A stretch of DNA of 64,000 nt from Duganella rivi (GTDB lineage: Bacteria > Pseudomonadota > Gammaproteobacteria > Burkholderiales > Burkholderiaceae_D), in the NCBI RefSeq assembly GCF_009857435.1, contig NZ_WWCK01000005.1, positions 248,001 to 312,000 of the forward strand. The letters are read 5' to 3'. Shown here in pieces: positions 7,765 to 17,770 of the stretch (position 1 is its first letter; the number at the start of each line of letters is the position of its first letter). The notes under the pieces were generated by a model that saw only the letters and a list, made by a program, of their open reading frames with translations, was not told the origin of the DNA and did no database searches. The position numbers were made by a program, and so were the translations under genes.

Positions 7765-8493
7765 ATGACGCACTTGAACGACCTGCCTTTCGCGACGCTG
7801 CAGTTTTACACGACGGCGCCCTACCCTTGCAGCTACCTCGACGCTCGTCAGGCCCGCTCGCAGGTAGCCACGCCTTCGCACTTAATCAATGCAGATGTCT
7901 ACTCGGAACTGGTAAAGAACGGCTTCCGCCGCAGCGGCATCTTTACTTATCGGCCATATTGCGACGGCTGCCAGGCCTGCATTCCGGTGCGCGTGGTGGC
8001 CGACCAATTCCAGCCCAACCGCACCCAGCGCCGCGCATGGCTCAAGCACGGCGAGTTGATCGCGGGCGTGGCCACACTATCGTTCTCCGACGAGCACTAC
8101 GAACTGTATCTGCGCTATCAGAGCAAGCGCCACGCCGGTGGCGGCATGGATCAGGACAGCCGCGACCAGTACGCGCAATTCCTGCTGCAAAGCCGCGTCA
8201 ACACGCGGCTGGTGGAGTTCCGCGAACCGGGCGGCACGCTGCGCATGGTCAGCATCATCGACGTGCTGTCGGACGGCTTGTCGTCGGTGTACACCTTCTT
8301 CGATCCCGATGTCGAGGGCGCATCCTACGGCACCTTCAACGTGCTGTGGCAAATTGAACAAGCCCGCGAACTAAAACTGCCTTACGTCTACCTCGGCTAC
8401 TGGATCAAGGAAAGCCCGAAAATGTCTTACAAAACCAACTTCAAACCGCTGGAAGCCCGCGTGAAAGGCGTGTGGAGCGTGCTGGACGCCTGA
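7765..8493 (+). CDS. bpt: Aspartate/glutamate leucyltransferase
   Basis: 242 residues. The N-terminal ATE domain has [13 protein letters not shown] and the Cys-rich [16 protein letters not shown], and the C-terminal domain has [28 protein letters not shown] and [17 protein letters not shown], all typical of bacterial Bpt (the relative of eukaryotic arginyltransferase Ate1). It transfers Leu from Leu-tRNA to N-terminal Asp or Glu, making a ClpS/ClpAP degron. It follows aat on the same strand and precedes pyrD by 33 nt. The start ATG is the first in frame after the intergenic gap. Complete and apparently functional. Confidence 0.95.
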   Translation: MTHLNDLPFATLQFYTTAPYPCSYLDARQARSQVATPSHLINADVYSELVKNGFRRSGIFTYRPYCDGCQACIPVRVVADQFQPNRTQRRAWLKHGELIAGVATLSFSDEHYELYLRYQSKRHAGGGMDQDSRDQYAQFLLQSRVNTRLVEFREPGGTLRMVSIIDVLSDGLSSVYTFFDPDVEGASYGTFNVLWQIEQARELKLPYVYLGYWIKESPKMSYKTNFKPLEARVKGVWSVLDA

Positions 8494-8526
8494 TAAAATA
8501 CGGGCGAACTACAACCAGAGCGCCCC

Positions 8527-9561
8527 ATGTCCAACAAATTCCTGTATTCCCTCGCCCGTCCCATGCTGTTTTCGATGGACGCCGAAGAGGCCCACCACTT
8601 CACCCTGCCTGCACTGAAACGCGCCGCGTCGCTGGGTTTGACCAAGCTGGTCCAGCAGCCGAAAGCCGACCCGCGCACCGTGATGGGCATTACGTTTAAA
8701 AATCCGGTCGGCCTTGCCGCCGGTCTCGACAAGGACGGCGCGTACATCGATGCGCTGGCCGATCTCGGCTTCGGCTCGATTGAAGTCGGCACCGTGACGC
8801 CGCGCGCGCAGCCGGGCAATCCCAAGCCGCGCATGTTCCGCCTGCCGGAAGCGCACGCCATCATCAACCGCATGGGCTTCAACAACGGCGGCGTCGATGC
8901 GTTTGTCGCCAACGTGCAATCCTCGCGCTTCTACCAGGACAAGGCCGGCGTGCTGGGCCTGAACATCGGCAAGAATGCCGATACGCCGATCGAGCGCGCC
9001 ACCGACGATTACCTGCACTGCCTGGAGAAGGTGTATCCATACGCCAGCTACGTTACCGTCAACATCTCCTCGCCGAACACCAAAAACCTGCGCCAGCTGC
9101 AAGGCGGCTCGGAACTGGATGGTTTGCTGAGCACGCTGAAGGATGCGCAACTGCGCCTGGCTGACCAGCACAAGCGCTACGTGCCATTGGCGCTGAAGAT
9201 TGCGCCGGACATGGATGGCGACCAGGTCAAGAACATTGCCGACGCGCTGATCCGCCACAAGATCGACGGCGTCATCGCCACCAACACTACGCTCAACCGC
9301 GACGCCGTCACCGGCATGCTGCACGGCGCGGAAGCGGGCGGCCTGTCGGGCGCGCCGGTGTTCCAGTTCTCGAACACCGTGATCCGCCTGCTCAAGGCCG
9401 AGCTCGGCGATGCGCTGCCGATCATCGGCGTGGGCGGTATCATGCAAGGCTCGGACGCCAAGGTCAAAATGGATTGCGGCGCGCAACTGGTGCAGCTGTA
9501 CAGCGGCCTGATTTACGCCGGCCCGGCACTGATCAAGGATTGCGCGGACGCGGTACGCTAA
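8527..9561 (+). CDS. pyrD: Dihydroorotate dehydrogenase, class 2 (quinone-linked)
   Basis: 344 residues. The N-terminal membrane-associating extension ([20 protein letters not shown]) marks the class 2 enzyme, followed by the FMN-binding barrel: [53 protein letters not shown] (with the catalytic-base Ser), [17 protein letters not shown] and GVGGIM. It oxidises dihydroorotate to orotate at the inner membrane, passing electrons to quinone in pyrimidine synthesis. The stop codon abuts a 103-bp inverted-repeat element. Confidence 0.96.
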   Translation: MSNKFLYSLARPMLFSMDAEEAHHFTLPALKRAASLGLTKLVQQPKADPRTVMGITFKNPVGLAAGLDKDGAYIDALADLGFGSIEVGTVTPRAQPGNPKPRMFRLPEAHAIINRMGFNNGGVDAFVANVQSSRFYQDKAGVLGLNIGKNADTPIERATDDYLHCLEKVYPYASYVTVNISSPNTKNLRQLQGGSELDGLLSTLKDAQLRLADQHKRYVPLALKIAPDMDGDQVKNIADALIRHKIDGVIATNTTLNRDAVTGMLHGAEAGGLSGAPVFQFSNTVIRLLKAELGDALPIIGVGGIMQGSDAKVKMDCGAQLVQLYSGLIYAGPALIKDCADAVR

Positions 9562-9663
9562 GAGGCTGGTTCAAAATGCACGCAGCGAGGCGCGACGACG
9601 AAGACAGTGCGTTAGCACGGCGAGGAGCCGCAACGAAGCTGCGGGCTTTTTGAAACGGACTCT
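9561..9663. repeat. 103-bp element with imperfect terminal inverted repeats
   Basis: The ends agaggctggttcaaaa (9561-9576) and ttttgaaacggactct (9648-9663) are inverted repeats matching at 13 of 16 positions. The interior holds an imperfect direct repeat: 9579-9603 (cacgcagcgaggcgcg...) and 9616-9638 (cacggcgaggagccgc...). No coding potential is visible. It fills the whole pyrD-aldo/keto reductase gap, starting at the last base of the pyrD stop. Size and structure fit a dispersed non-autonomous repeat or MITE-like element. No second copy occurs in the window, so its multicopy nature is inferred. Confidence 0.55.
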
Positions 9664-9676
9664 AAAAGGAGCGCAT

Positions 9677-10726
9677 ATGCAGAAGGTAAAACTGGGTAAC
9701 AGCCATCTCCACGTCACCAAGGTTTGCCTCGGCACCATGACGTGGGGCGAGCAAAACACCGAGGCGGAAGCACACAGCCAGCTCGACTACGCATTCGAGC
9801 GCGGCATCAACTTCATCGACACGGCGGAAATGTACCCAGTGATGGTGCGCGCGGAAACCTCGGGTCTCACCGAGCGCTACATCGGCAGCTGGCTGAAGAA
9901 GACCGGCCTGCGCGACAAGGTGGTGATCGCCACCAAGGCGGCCGGTCCCAACGCCGGCATCACCTGGGTGCGCGGCGGCCGCGCGCGCGACTTCGATGCA
10001 CGCAACCTCAAGGCTGCGGTGGAGACCAGCTTGCAGCGCCTGCAAATCGAGCATATCGATTTATACCAATTGCACTGGCCCAGCCGCAACGCGCCCATCT
10101 TCGGCAACAATACCTTCAATCCCAAGCAGGAGCGGCCGTGCGTGGCCATCGAGGCAACGCTGGCCGCGCTGGGCGACCTGGTCAAAGAAGGCAAGATCGG
10201 CGCGATTGGCGTCTCGAACGAGACCAACTGGGGCGTGAGCGAATTCATCAAGCAGTCCGAGATGAAAGACTTGCCGCGCCTTGCCTCCATCCAGAACCTG
10301 TACAACCTGACGGCACGCCATTACGAGACCAGCCTGCTGGACGAAACCTGCTTCCGCGAGAACGTCAGCCTGCTGGCGTATAGCCCGCTGGCGTTCGGCC
10401 AGCTGACGGCCAAGTATCTCGACGATCCGAAAACCCATGGCCGCCTGACCATCTTCCCGCCGACCTGGAGCCCGCGCTACCTGCGCCCGGCCGTACTGGA
10501 GGCGACTGCGCGCTACGCCAAGCTGGCGCGCGACAACGGCCTGACGCCGGCCCAACTGGCGCTGGCGTGGTGCTACTCGCGCTGGTTCGTGGCCTCGACC
10601 ATCATCGGCGCCACCAATCTCGAGCAGCTCAAGCACAACATCGATGCTTACGACATCGTGCTGCCGCCGGACGTAATCAAGCAGGTGGATCAAATCCACG
10701 CCGCCATCACCAATCCAGGCCAGTAA
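9677..10726 (+). CDS. Tas-like aldo/keto reductase
   Basis: 349 residues from the ATG with ribosome site AAAAGGAG 6 nt upstream. It is an AKR TIM barrel with the catalytic tetrad D48, Y53, K87 and the His of LYQLHWPSR. The glutamine/asparagine-rich loop and C-terminal GLTPAQLALAWCYSRWFVASTIIGATN are typical of the Tas/YghZ branch (NADP(H)-dependent reductases). Substrates would be aldehydes or ketones, not definable here. The ribosome site directly follows the right end of the 103-bp element, so this gene's own promoter may lie in or before that element. Confidence 0.88.
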   Translation: MQKVKLGNSHLHVTKVCLGTMTWGEQNTEAEAHSQLDYAFERGINFIDTAEMYPVMVRAETSGLTERYIGSWLKKTGLRDKVVIATKAAGPNAGITWVRGGRARDFDARNLKAAVETSLQRLQIEHIDLYQLHWPSRNAPIFGNNTFNPKQERPCVAIEATLAALGDLVKEGKIGAIGVSNETNWGVSEFIKQSEMKDLPRLASIQNLYNLTARHYETSLLDETCFRENVSLLAYSPLAFGQLTAKYLDDPKTHGRLTIFPPTWSPRYLRPAVLEATARYAKLARDNGLTPAQLALAWCYSRWFVASTIIGATNLEQLKHNIDAYDIVLPPDVIKQVDQIHAAITNPGQ

Positions 10727-10762
10727 CTCGAAACTTGAATATCAATAGTCAGAACCATTCGT

Positions 10763-10779
10763 GGGCAGCGCGGCTGCCC
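10763..10779. other. Short perfect hairpin upstream of the TonB receptor
   Basis: gggcagc-gcg-gctgccc forms a seven-pair stem with a three-base loop between the aldo/keto reductase and the TonB receptor. A weak cttt follows 10 nt later. It could terminate the upstream gene, but it lacks an adjacent U-run. Confidence 0.35.
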
Positions 10780-10820
10780 GCTGATAAGCTTTTGGCATTG
10801 ATACTTCACAGAGTTTACCG

Positions 10821-13160
10821 ATGCGCGTACGCCCACTGCTGTTAGCCAGCCTGATTTCTTCCGTCGTTATTCCTGCCTTTGCACAGCAAGCCGCTGATGG
10901 CGAATTGCAGTCCGTGGTGGTGACCGGCACTTATGCCAAAAACCGCCGCACTGTCGATTCCGAATCGCCGGTCGACATCATCGGCGCGCGCGAGCTGCAA
11001 GCCAGCGGCTCCACTGAGCTGGCCACCGTGCTGGGCCGCGTACTGCCGTCGCTGAATTTCCCGCGCCCATCCGGTGCGGACGCCAGTGACGCCATCCGCC
11101 CTGCGCAATTGCGCGGCCTGTCGCCGGATCAAGTGCTGGTGCTGGTCAATGGCAAGCGCCGCCATTCGTCGGCGGTGGTCAACGTCAACGGCACGCAAGG
11201 CCGTGGTTCGGCGCCGGTCGATCTGAATGCGATTCCGCTGTCGGCCATCGATCACATCGAAGTACTGCGTGATGGCGCGGCGGCGCAGTACGGTTCCGAC
11301 GCGATTGCCGGCGTGATCAATATCATCCTGAAAAAAGGCGCAGCCGGCGGCGATGCCGAGATCGGCTTTGGCGAATACCAGGAACGCGACGGCAAGCAAG
11401 TCTCGCTGCGCGGCTCGACCGGGTTCAACCTGGGCGAGGACGGCTGGGTGCGCATCGCCATCGATGCCGCCGACCGCGATCCGACCAACCGTGCCGGCGC
11501 CGACTACCGCTATCCGACCGATCCACGCTACGGCAAAGTCAATCAGCGCTTTGGCGATCCTGAAACCAAGCCCCGCGTGCTGTTCCTCAATAGCCAGTAC
11601 CGCGTGAGCGACAACATCGACTGGTATGCCTTCGCCAACTACGGCCAGCGCGACACCTCGGCAGCCGCCACGTGGCGCAGCTTTGGCCGCTCGACGATTT
11701 ACCCGGAAGGCTTCCTGCCGCTGGAGAACAGCAAATCGACCGACACCTCGCTGGTGACCGGCCTGCGCGGCGAAGCGTCTGGCTGGCGTTGGGATGTGAG
11801 CCTGAACTATGGCCAAAACGAATTCAAGCTGGATCTCGACAACACCGTCAACCTGGATCTGAAAGAAGCCAGCCCAACCCACTTCTACGCGGGCAAGCTG
11901 AAGAACTCGCAATCGCTGCTGAACGTGGACGTGGCGCACGACTATCCGGTGGAAGCTTTCAGCGGCCCGCTGACGGTAGCGCTGGGCGCAGAATACCGCC
12001 GCGAGGAATATGAGATCGGCGCCGGCGATGTGGCTTCGTACAGCGGCTCCGGCGCGCAAGGCTTCTCCGGTTTCCGCGCCGTGAATGCGGGCAGCAACAG
12101 CCGCCACAACGAATCGATCTACGCCAACTTTGAAGCCGAGGTGACCAAACAGTTCTCCGCCTCGGCCGCAGTGCGCCACGAGCGCTACAGCGACTTCGGC
12201 AACACCACCTCGGTCAAAGGTTCGACCCGCTACGCCTTCAACGACGTGGTGTCGCTGCGTGCAACCGCTTCGTCCGGCTTCCGCGCGCCGTCGCTGGCGC
12301 AGCAGTTCTACACCATCACCACCACCAACTTCTCGGTGGTAAATGGCGTGAATACGCCGATTGAAACCGGCACCTTTGCAGTCGGCAGCCCAGCCGCCGC
12401 TGCGCTGGGCGCCACGCCGCTGAAGGCCGAGAAAGCCCGCAACTACAGCCTCGGCTTGTTGTTGCAGCCTAGCCGCAACTGGACTACCAGCATCGACGCC
12501 TATCGCATCAATATCGATGACCGTATTGCGCTGTCAGCCAATATGACCTTGAACCAAGCGCTGAAAGACACGCTGGCCAAGCAAGGCTTGCTGGTGGGCG
12601 CTGGCCGCTACTTCACCAACGCCATCGATACCCGCACCACCGGCGTCGATGTACTGAGCACCTATCGCTGGGACACCAGCAAGGCCGGGCGCTATGACTT
12701 CACGGCTGCCTACAACCACAACAAGAATTCGGTTGAGCATGTGAACGCCAATCCAGCCATCTTGACCGCCAACGGCTTGACGCTGATTGACCGCCAAACC
12801 GTCAACCGTCTGACGGTCGGCTCGCCTAAGGACAAGTTCAGCCTGGCGACCGACTGGTCGCTCGATGCATGGGGCGCGCGCGCAGTCGTCACGCGCTACG
12901 GCAGCTTTACCGTGCCGCAGAATAGCGCCGCGCTGGATCAGACTTACGATCCGCAGTGGGTGCTGGATTTGTCGGCCAGCGTTAAGCTGGGCAAAAACTG
13001 GCGCCTGAGCGTGGGCGTGGACAACGTGACCGACCGCTACCCGGATCAAGTCACGTCGGCCGGCAATCTCAACAACAACGGCATCAACCCGTACAGCGGC
13101 TGGGCGCCGAACGGCTTCAACGGCCGCTACTACTACGCCAAGGCCGGCTTTAGTTGGTAA
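10821..13160 (+). CDS. TonB-dependent outer-membrane receptor
   Basis: 779 residues with a signal peptide (cleavage near AFAQQA). The plug domain spans about residues 40-150 (VVVTGTYAKNRRTV, RGLSPDQVLVLVNGKRRH, IEVLRDGAAAQYGSDAIAGV), followed by a 22-strand barrel. The barrel has the usual late motif YRINIDDRIALSAN, and the chain ends in FSW, a C-terminal aromatic residue recognised by the BAM complex. It imports a ligand across the outer membrane using TonB energy. No siderophore or vitamin gene is adjacent, so the substrate is unknown. The last 11 nt overlap the convergent chemotaxis receptor gene. Confidence 0.93.
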   Translation: MRVRPLLLASLISSVVIPAFAQQAADGELQSVVVTGTYAKNRRTVDSESPVDIIGARELQASGSTELATVLGRVLPSLNFPRPSGADASDAIRPAQLRGLSPDQVLVLVNGKRRHSSAVVNVNGTQGRGSAPVDLNAIPLSAIDHIEVLRDGAAAQYGSDAIAGVINIILKKGAAGGDAEIGFGEYQERDGKQVSLRGSTGFNLGEDGWVRIAIDAADRDPTNRAGADYRYPTDPRYGKVNQRFGDPETKPRVLFLNSQYRVSDNIDWYAFANYGQRDTSAAATWRSFGRSTIYPEGFLPLENSKSTDTSLVTGLRGEASGWRWDVSLNYGQNEFKLDLDNTVNLDLKEASPTHFYAGKLKNSQSLLNVDVAHDYPVEAFSGPLTVALGAEYRREEYEIGAGDVASYSGSGAQGFSGFRAVNAGSNSRHNESIYANFEAEVTKQFSASAAVRHERYSDFGNTTSVKGSTRYAFNDVVSLRATASSGFRAPSLAQQFYTITTTNFSVVNGVNTPIETGTFAVGSPAAAALGATPLKAEKARNYSLGLLLQPSRNWTTSIDAYRINIDDRIALSANMTLNQALKDTLAKQGLLVGAGRYFTNAIDTRTTGVDVLSTYRWDTSKAGRYDFTAAYNHNKNSVEHVNANPAILTANGLTLIDRQTVNRLTVGSPKDKFSLATDWSLDAWGARAVVTRYGSFTVPQNSAALDQTYDPQWVLDLSASVKLGKNWRLSVGVDNVTDRYPDQVTSAGNLNNNGINPYSGWAPNGFNGRYYYAKAGFSW

Positions 13161-14757
13161 GAGCCGCGTAGCGCCGCGCCGGCAATGCCGGTGACGGCGT
13201 GCCGGCCAGCTTGAACACGCTGACAGCCTTTGCCAGCAAGTCCGCCTGGTCGCGCATGCTTTGCGCCGCGGCGGCCGCTTCCTCCACCAGCGCGGCGTTC
13301 TGCTGGGTGACGTCGTCGATCGACACGATGGCTTGATTGACTTGCTCGATGCCGGTGCTTTGCTCGCTGCTGGCGGCGCTGATCTGCTTCATGATGTCCG
13401 CCACCTGCTGCACCGATTGCACGATGCCCTGCATGGTCGCGCCGGCTTGATCGACCAGCGCTGCGCCCGCGTCGACCGTCTCCACCGAGCGCCCGATCAG
13501 CTCCTTGATTTCCTTGGCCGCCGAGGCCGAACGCTGCGCGAGGTTGCGCACTTCCGACGCCACCACCGCAAAGCCCCGGCCCTGCTCACCCGCGCGCGCC
13601 GCTTCCACCGCTGCATTCAGTGCGAGGATGTTGGTCTGGAACGCGATGCCGTCAATCACGCTGATGATGTCGACAATCTTGGTCGAGCTTTCCTTGATCG
13701 CGCCCATGGTGGTCACCACCTCGCCCACGACTTGCCCGCCCTTGGTGGCGTAATCGGACGCTGCCACCACCAGCTTGGTCGCTTGCCGCGCATTCTCGGC
13801 GTTTTGCGACACGGTTGACGTCAGTTCCTCCATTGAAGACGCGGTCTCCTCCAGACTGGAGGCCTGCTGCTCGGTGCGCGTCGATAGATCGAGATTGCCG
13901 TTGGCGATTTCGTTGGAAGCGTTGGTGATGGTGTCCGTTCCCGAACGCACCTGCCCCACCGTGCGCGCCAGCGAATCGTTCATATCGATCAGCGCCCGCA
14001 GCAACTGGCCGGTTTCGTCGGTCGAGGTGCACTCCATGCGCATGGTCAGGTCGCCGCCGGCCACCGCCTGCGCCATGCCGACCGCGCGATTGAGCGGCTG
14101 CGTGATGCTGCGCGTGATCCAGTACAGCACCCACGCCGCCAGCGCGGCCGCCACCAGCGTCAAGATCACCATGGTCATGCGCGAACTGCTGTAGGCTTGC
14201 TCGGCCACGGCGCTGGTCTCTTCAATCGCGGCGGTCTGGAATTTGACCATGTCGGTCAGCGCATTCATGTAGGCGGTCTGCTCTTTACGCACCGTGGTGA
14301 GCAGGTATTTGATCGACTCGTCGTGCTTGCTGACGTCGCCCGACATCGCCACGAAGGCATTCTGCACCACCAGGTATTTTTCGCGCGCATCGAGCACGGC
14401 TTGCAGTTTGGCCTGGCTTTCCGTGTCGTGATCGTCGGCGATCAGTTTGCCCAGCTTGTCGAGCCGCTCGGCGTTTTCGATCTTGCGCTTGTCCACGCGC
14501 TCCAGCTCGGCTTTGACCACGGCCGGATCGCTGGATAGCATGGCGTTGCGCATCGCGCGCGCGATGTCGTTGAGTCCGCCGATGGTCTCGTACGCCAGTA
14601 TCACCTTGGGAACCTTGTCCGTGGCGAGATCTTTGGTGTTGTTATTCAACTTGCCAAGATTGCCTATTCCGACAACGGAAATGCCGATCATGAAGATGAT
14701 GGCCACGCCCAAACCGGCCGCCAGCCGGTAACCGATCTTCCAATTGCCGATGCCCAT
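13150..14757 (-). CDS. Methyl-accepting chemotaxis protein
   Basis: 535 residues: TM helix 1 (about 10-30), a periplasmic four-helix-bundle (4HB_MCP) sensor domain with many Lys/Asp-rich helices, TM helix 2 (about 190-210), HAMP, and a long cytoplasmic coiled coil. The signalling tip reads IAFQTNILALNAAVEAARAG-EQGRGFAVVASEVRNLAQRS, the conserved hairpin contacting CheA/CheW. The C-terminus (RRYAALTN) lacks the NWETF pentapeptide, so adaptation would rely on assistance by other receptors. The sensed ligand is unknown. It is convergent with the TonB receptor, with an 11-nt overlap and no terminator between them. Confidence 0.94.
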   Translation of the reverse strand: MGIGNWKIGYRLAAGLGVAIIFMIGISVVGIGNLGKLNNNTKDLATDKVPKVILAYETIGGLNDIARAMRNAMLSSDPAVVKAELERVDKRKIENAERLDKLGKLIADDHDTESQAKLQAVLDAREKYLVVQNAFVAMSGDVSKHDESIKYLLTTVRKEQTAYMNALTDMVKFQTAAIEETSAVAEQAYSSSRMTMVILTLVAAALAAWVLYWITRSITQPLNRAVGMAQAVAGGDLTMRMECTSTDETGQLLRALIDMNDSLARTVGQVRSGTDTITNASNEIANGNLDLSTRTEQQASSLEETASSMEELTSTVSQNAENARQATKLVVAASDYATKGGQVVGEVVTTMGAIKESSTKIVDIISVIDGIAFQTNILALNAAVEAARAGEQGRGFAVVASEVRNLAQRSASAAKEIKELIGRSVETVDAGAALVDQAGATMQGIVQSVQQVADIMKQISAASSEQSTGIEQVNQAIVSIDDVTQQNAALVEEAAAAAQSMRDQADLLAKAVSVFKLAGTPSPALPARRYAALTN

Positions 14758-14839
14758 AACGCGCTCCCCGGAGTTGGTTGCAGGGATTCAGTATATGGCG
14801 ATTTGTTAATGCAATTTAGGAAAATTTAAGAACTGTTTT

Positions 14840-14867
14840 GCCGCCGCCACAATTACGAGGCGGCGGC
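14840..14867 (-). terminator. GC-rich hairpin after cysB
   Basis: gccgccgcc (14840-14848) pairs with ggcggcggc (14859-14867) around a ten-base loop, just past the cysB stop. There is no U-tract on the minus side (aaaac follows), so an intrinsic terminator is not proven; it may instead stabilise the mRNA 3' end. Confidence 0.5.
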
Positions 14868-14874
14868 AGGGGAA

Positions 14875-15807
14875 TCAGGACAGATCCCCGCCGTTGAGGG
14901 CGGCGTCGATATCGGCGCGGGTCAGATCCGGCGCGAATTGCTGGATGAAATGGTAGGCGTAGGAGCGAAGGTAAGCGCCCTTGCGCACCGCCAGCCGGGT
15001 GGTGTTTTGCGCGAACAGGTGCGACGCTTCCACCGCGCGCATGCCTTTGTCGCGGCCGTGGTCGAATGCCATCGAGGCGACAATGCCCACGCCGAGGCCG
15101 AGCGATACGTACTGCTTGATCACGTCCGAGTCCATGGCGGTCAGCACGATGTCCGGACGCACGCCGGCCTGCTCGAAAGCGGCGTCGATGTGGCCACGGC
15201 CAGTAAAGCCGACGTCGTAGGTAATCAGCGGGAACTCGGCCAGATCTTCCAGCTTGATCGGCGACTTGGACAGCAGCGGGTGGCCGTCCGGCACTACGAT
15301 CAAGTGGCTCCAGCGGTAGCACGGGAAGGACACCAGATCCGGGAACGCCGACAAGCCCTCGGTTGCAATGCCGATGTCGGTCTTGCCGGACAAAATCCAT
15401 TCGGCGATGTGCTCGGGCGCGCTCTGCTGCAAGGCGATGCGCACGTCAGGGTACGCGGTACGGAAACTCTGCACCACTTTCGGCAGCGCATAGCGCGCTT
15501 GCGTGTGGGTGGCCGCCACGCTCAAAGTGCCGCTTTGCTGGCCGGTGTATTCGAGACTGGCTTGCTGCAAGTTCTCGGCCTCGATCAGCAGGCGGTCGAT
15601 GATTTTCAGGATGCCTTTGCCCGGCTCGGTCATGCCGGTCAGGCGCTTGCCGTTACGTTCGAAAATCACGACGCCCAGTTCGTCTTCCAGTTCGCGGATC
15701 TGGCGCGACACGCCAGGCTGCGAGGTGAACAAGGCATTCGCTACTTCAGTCAGGTTGTAGCCGCGACGGGCGGCTTCGCGGATAGACCGCAGCTGTTGAA
15801 AATTCAT
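14875..15807 (-). CDS. cysB: CysB-type LysR regulator of sulfur assimilation
   Basis: 310 residues. The N-terminal winged helix begins [21 protein letters not shown] (residues 1-60: [17 protein letters not shown]), and the effector domain contains [21 protein letters not shown] and YKxxxG-like [18 protein letters not shown], the CysB/Cbl signature region. CysB activates sulfate and thiosulfate uptake genes when inducer (O- or N-acetylserine) is present. It is the last gene of the sulfate operon, starting in a 4-nt ATGA overlap with cysA, so it is co-transcribed with its likely targets and may be autoregulated. It could alternatively be Cbl. Confidence 0.92.
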   Translation of the reverse strand: MNFQQLRSIREAARRGYNLTEVANALFTSQPGVSRQIRELEDELGVVIFERNGKRLTGMTEPGKGILKIIDRLLIEAENLQQASLEYTGQQSGTLSVAATHTQARYALPKVVQSFRTAYPDVRIALQQSAPEHIAEWILSGKTDIGIATEGLSAFPDLVSFPCYRWSHLIVVPDGHPLLSKSPIKLEDLAEFPLITYDVGFTGRGHIDAAFEQAGVRPDIVLTAMDSDVIKQYVSLGLGVGIVASMAFDHGRDKGMRAVEASHLFAQNTTRLAVRKGAYLRSYAYHFIQQFAPDLTRADIDAALNGGDLS

Positions 15808-16874
15808 ATGGACGCTCCTTCGTCCACGAACACGCGCAGACGTTTTGGACGCACCACCAGCGTTTCGCCTTCTTTGAGGCCAAGGCTGCTGAAGCGTTCG
15901 TTAGGGATCACTGCTTCGATCAATTCGGCGTTGTCGCCACGCTCCAGGTCGAGCTGGGCCAGTGGGCCGATGGCGTGGGCGCGGCGCAGCTTGACCACAA
16001 TGCCTTCGGCGCCGGGGGTGTAGCGGTCCACGTCCAGTTCGTGCGGGCGCACGTAAGCGGTACCTTTGCCATCCGCACCCGGCTGGCCCGGCACGGTGAA
16101 GCTGGCGTCGCCGCTAGCCAGCACGCCGTCTTGCACGCGGCCGTGGAACACGTTGACGTTACCGAGGAAGCCGTACACGAATGGCGAGGCCGGATGGTTG
16201 TACACCTCGTCCGGCGCGCCGATCTGTTCGACGTTACCCTTGTTCATCAGCACCACCTGGTCGGCCACTTCCAGCGCTTCTTCCTGGTCGTGGGTGACGA
16301 AGATGGAAGTGACGTGCAGTTCGTCGTGCAGGCGGCGCAGCCAGCGGCGCAGTTCCTTGCGCACCTTCGCGTCCAGCGCGCCGAACGGTTCGTCCAGCAG
16401 CAGCACGCGCGGCTCAACGGCCAGCGCGCGCGCCAGGGCGATACGCTGACGCTGGCCGCCCGACAGCTGCGGCGGATAACGGTCGGCCAGCCAATCGAGC
16501 TGCACCAGTTCCAGCAGGTCTTTGACCTTGCGGCGAATCTCCGCTTCCGACGGACGCTCGCTGCGCGGTTTCACGCGCAGGCCGAAGGCGACGTTTTCAA
16601 ACACGGTCATGTGCTTGAACAGCGCGTAGTGCTGGAACACAAAGCCGACCTGGCGCTCGCGCACATGGCGGTCGGACGCGTCCTGGCCGTCCAGCAGCAC
16701 CTGGCCCGAATCAGGATGCTCGAGGCCGGCGATGCAGCGCAGCAGCGTGGTCTTGCCGCAGCCCGACGGGCCGAGCAGCGCGGTCAGTTCGCCCTGCGGG
16801 AAGTCCAGCGAGATGTTGTTGAGGGCGACGAAATCGCCGAAACGCTTGTTGATGTTTTTAACTTGGATCGTCAT
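15804..16874 (-). CDS. cysA: Sulfate/thiosulfate ABC transporter ATP-binding protein
   Basis: 356 residues. Walker A GPSGCGKT at 35-42, signature [15 protein letters not shown], Walker [13 protein letters not shown] and switch VTHDQEEA are all intact. The C-terminal TOBE/regulatory region includes [10 protein letters not shown]. It powers sulfate import together with CysT and CysW. It begins 4 nt after the cysW stop and overlaps cysB at the other end, as in a polycistronic operon. The C-terminal extension (residues ~240-356) is typical of CysA/PotA-type ATPases. Confidence 0.95.
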   Translation of the reverse strand: MTIQVKNINKRFGDFVALNNISLDFPQGELTALLGPSGCGKTTLLRCIAGLEHPDSGQVLLDGQDASDRHVRERQVGFVFQHYALFKHMTVFENVAFGLRVKPRSERPSEAEIRRKVKDLLELVQLDWLADRYPPQLSGGQRQRIALARALAVEPRVLLLDEPFGALDAKVRKELRRWLRRLHDELHVTSIFVTHDQEEALEVADQVVLMNKGNVEQIGAPDEVYNHPASPFVYGFLGNVNVFHGRVQDGVLASGDASFTVPGQPGADGKGTAYVRPHELDVDRYTPGAEGIVVKLRRAHAIGPLAQLDLERGDNAELIEAVIPNERFSSLGLKEGETLVVRPKRLRVFVDEGASI

Positions 16875-16878
16875 GGTA

Positions 16879-17769
16879 TTACTCCGTAGTGCGTACTTCG
16901 TCGGCGACGGATTCGTTCAGGCGCCAGGAGATAAAGGTTTTCACCACCAGCGTCACCAGCGCCAGCAAGGCCAGCAGGGACGCCACGGCAAAGGCGGCGG
17001 CAAAGTTGTACTCGTTGTAGAGAATCTCCACTTGCAGCGGCATGGTGTTGGTCTCGCCACGGATGTGGCCGGACACCACCGACACTGCGCCGAATTCGCC
17101 CATGGCGCGCGCGTTACACAGGATCACGCCGTACAGCAGGCCCCACTTGATGTTCGGCAGCGTCACGCGGCGGAAGGTGTCCCAGCCCGATGCGCCCAGT
17201 ACGATAGCGGCCTCTTCTTCTTCGCTGCCTTGTGCCTGCATCAGCGGAATCAGCTCACGCGCCACGAATGGGAAGGTGACGAAGATGGTCGCCAGCACAA
17301 TGCCCGGCACCGCGAACAGAATCTTGATGTCGTGCTCCATCAGCCAGGGGCCGAACCAGCCTTGCGCGCCGAATAGCAGCACATAGATCAGGCCCGAAAT
17401 CACCGGCGATACCGAGAACGGCAAGTCGATCAAGGTCAGCAGCACGCTCTTGCCGCGGAACTCAAACTTGGCGATGCACCACGAAGCAGCCACGCCAAAC
17501 ACCAGGTTCAGCGGCACGGCAATCGCGGCGGTAATCAGGGTCAGCTTGATGGCCGAGATGGCGTCTTCTTCGATAATGGCGGCAGCGTATGCATCCCAGC
17601 CTTTTTTCAGCGCCTCGAAGAACACCGCGACCAGCGGCACGAACAGGAACAGCGTCAGGAAAATCAGCGCGATGGCGATCAGCACGCCACGCACCCAGCG
17701 CGGTTCAAGGATTTGCGGCGCGGATGGCAGTTCGCCGCGGCGCACGTTGTTGACAGGAGCTCCGCTCAT
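16879..17769 (-). CDS. cysW: Sulfate ABC transporter permease CysW
   Basis: 296 residues with about six transmembrane helices and the ABC-permease coupling loop [20 protein letters not shown]. The sequence [15 protein letters not shown] downstream is characteristic of CysW. It sits in the inner membrane and forms the channel with CysT. It starts 1 nt after the cysT stop, so translation is tightly coupled. Confidence 0.94.
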   Translation of the reverse strand: MSGAPVNNVRRGELPSAPQILEPRWVRGVLIAIALIFLTLFLFVPLVAVFFEALKKGWDAYAAAIIEEDAISAIKLTLITAAIAVPLNLVFGVAASWCIAKFEFRGKSVLLTLIDLPFSVSPVISGLIYVLLFGAQGWFGPWLMEHDIKILFAVPGIVLATIFVTFPFVARELIPLMQAQGSEEEEAAIVLGASGWDTFRRVTLPNIKWGLLYGVILCNARAMGEFGAVSVVSGHIRGETNTMPLQVEILYNEYNFAAAFAVASLLALLALVTLVVKTFISWRLNESVADEVRTTE

Positions 17770-17770
17770 A

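Noticed and set aside
9677..9700. Alternative reading that the aldo/keto reductase starts at 9650 within the 103-bp element
   Set aside because: The ATG at 9677 has a strong SD (AAAAGGAG) and matches the family N-terminus; an earlier start would translate the repeat.
10842..12179. 445-residue minus-strand frame inside the TonB receptor gene
   Set aside because: Antisense artefact; the receptor has signal peptide, plug and C-terminal aromatic residue.
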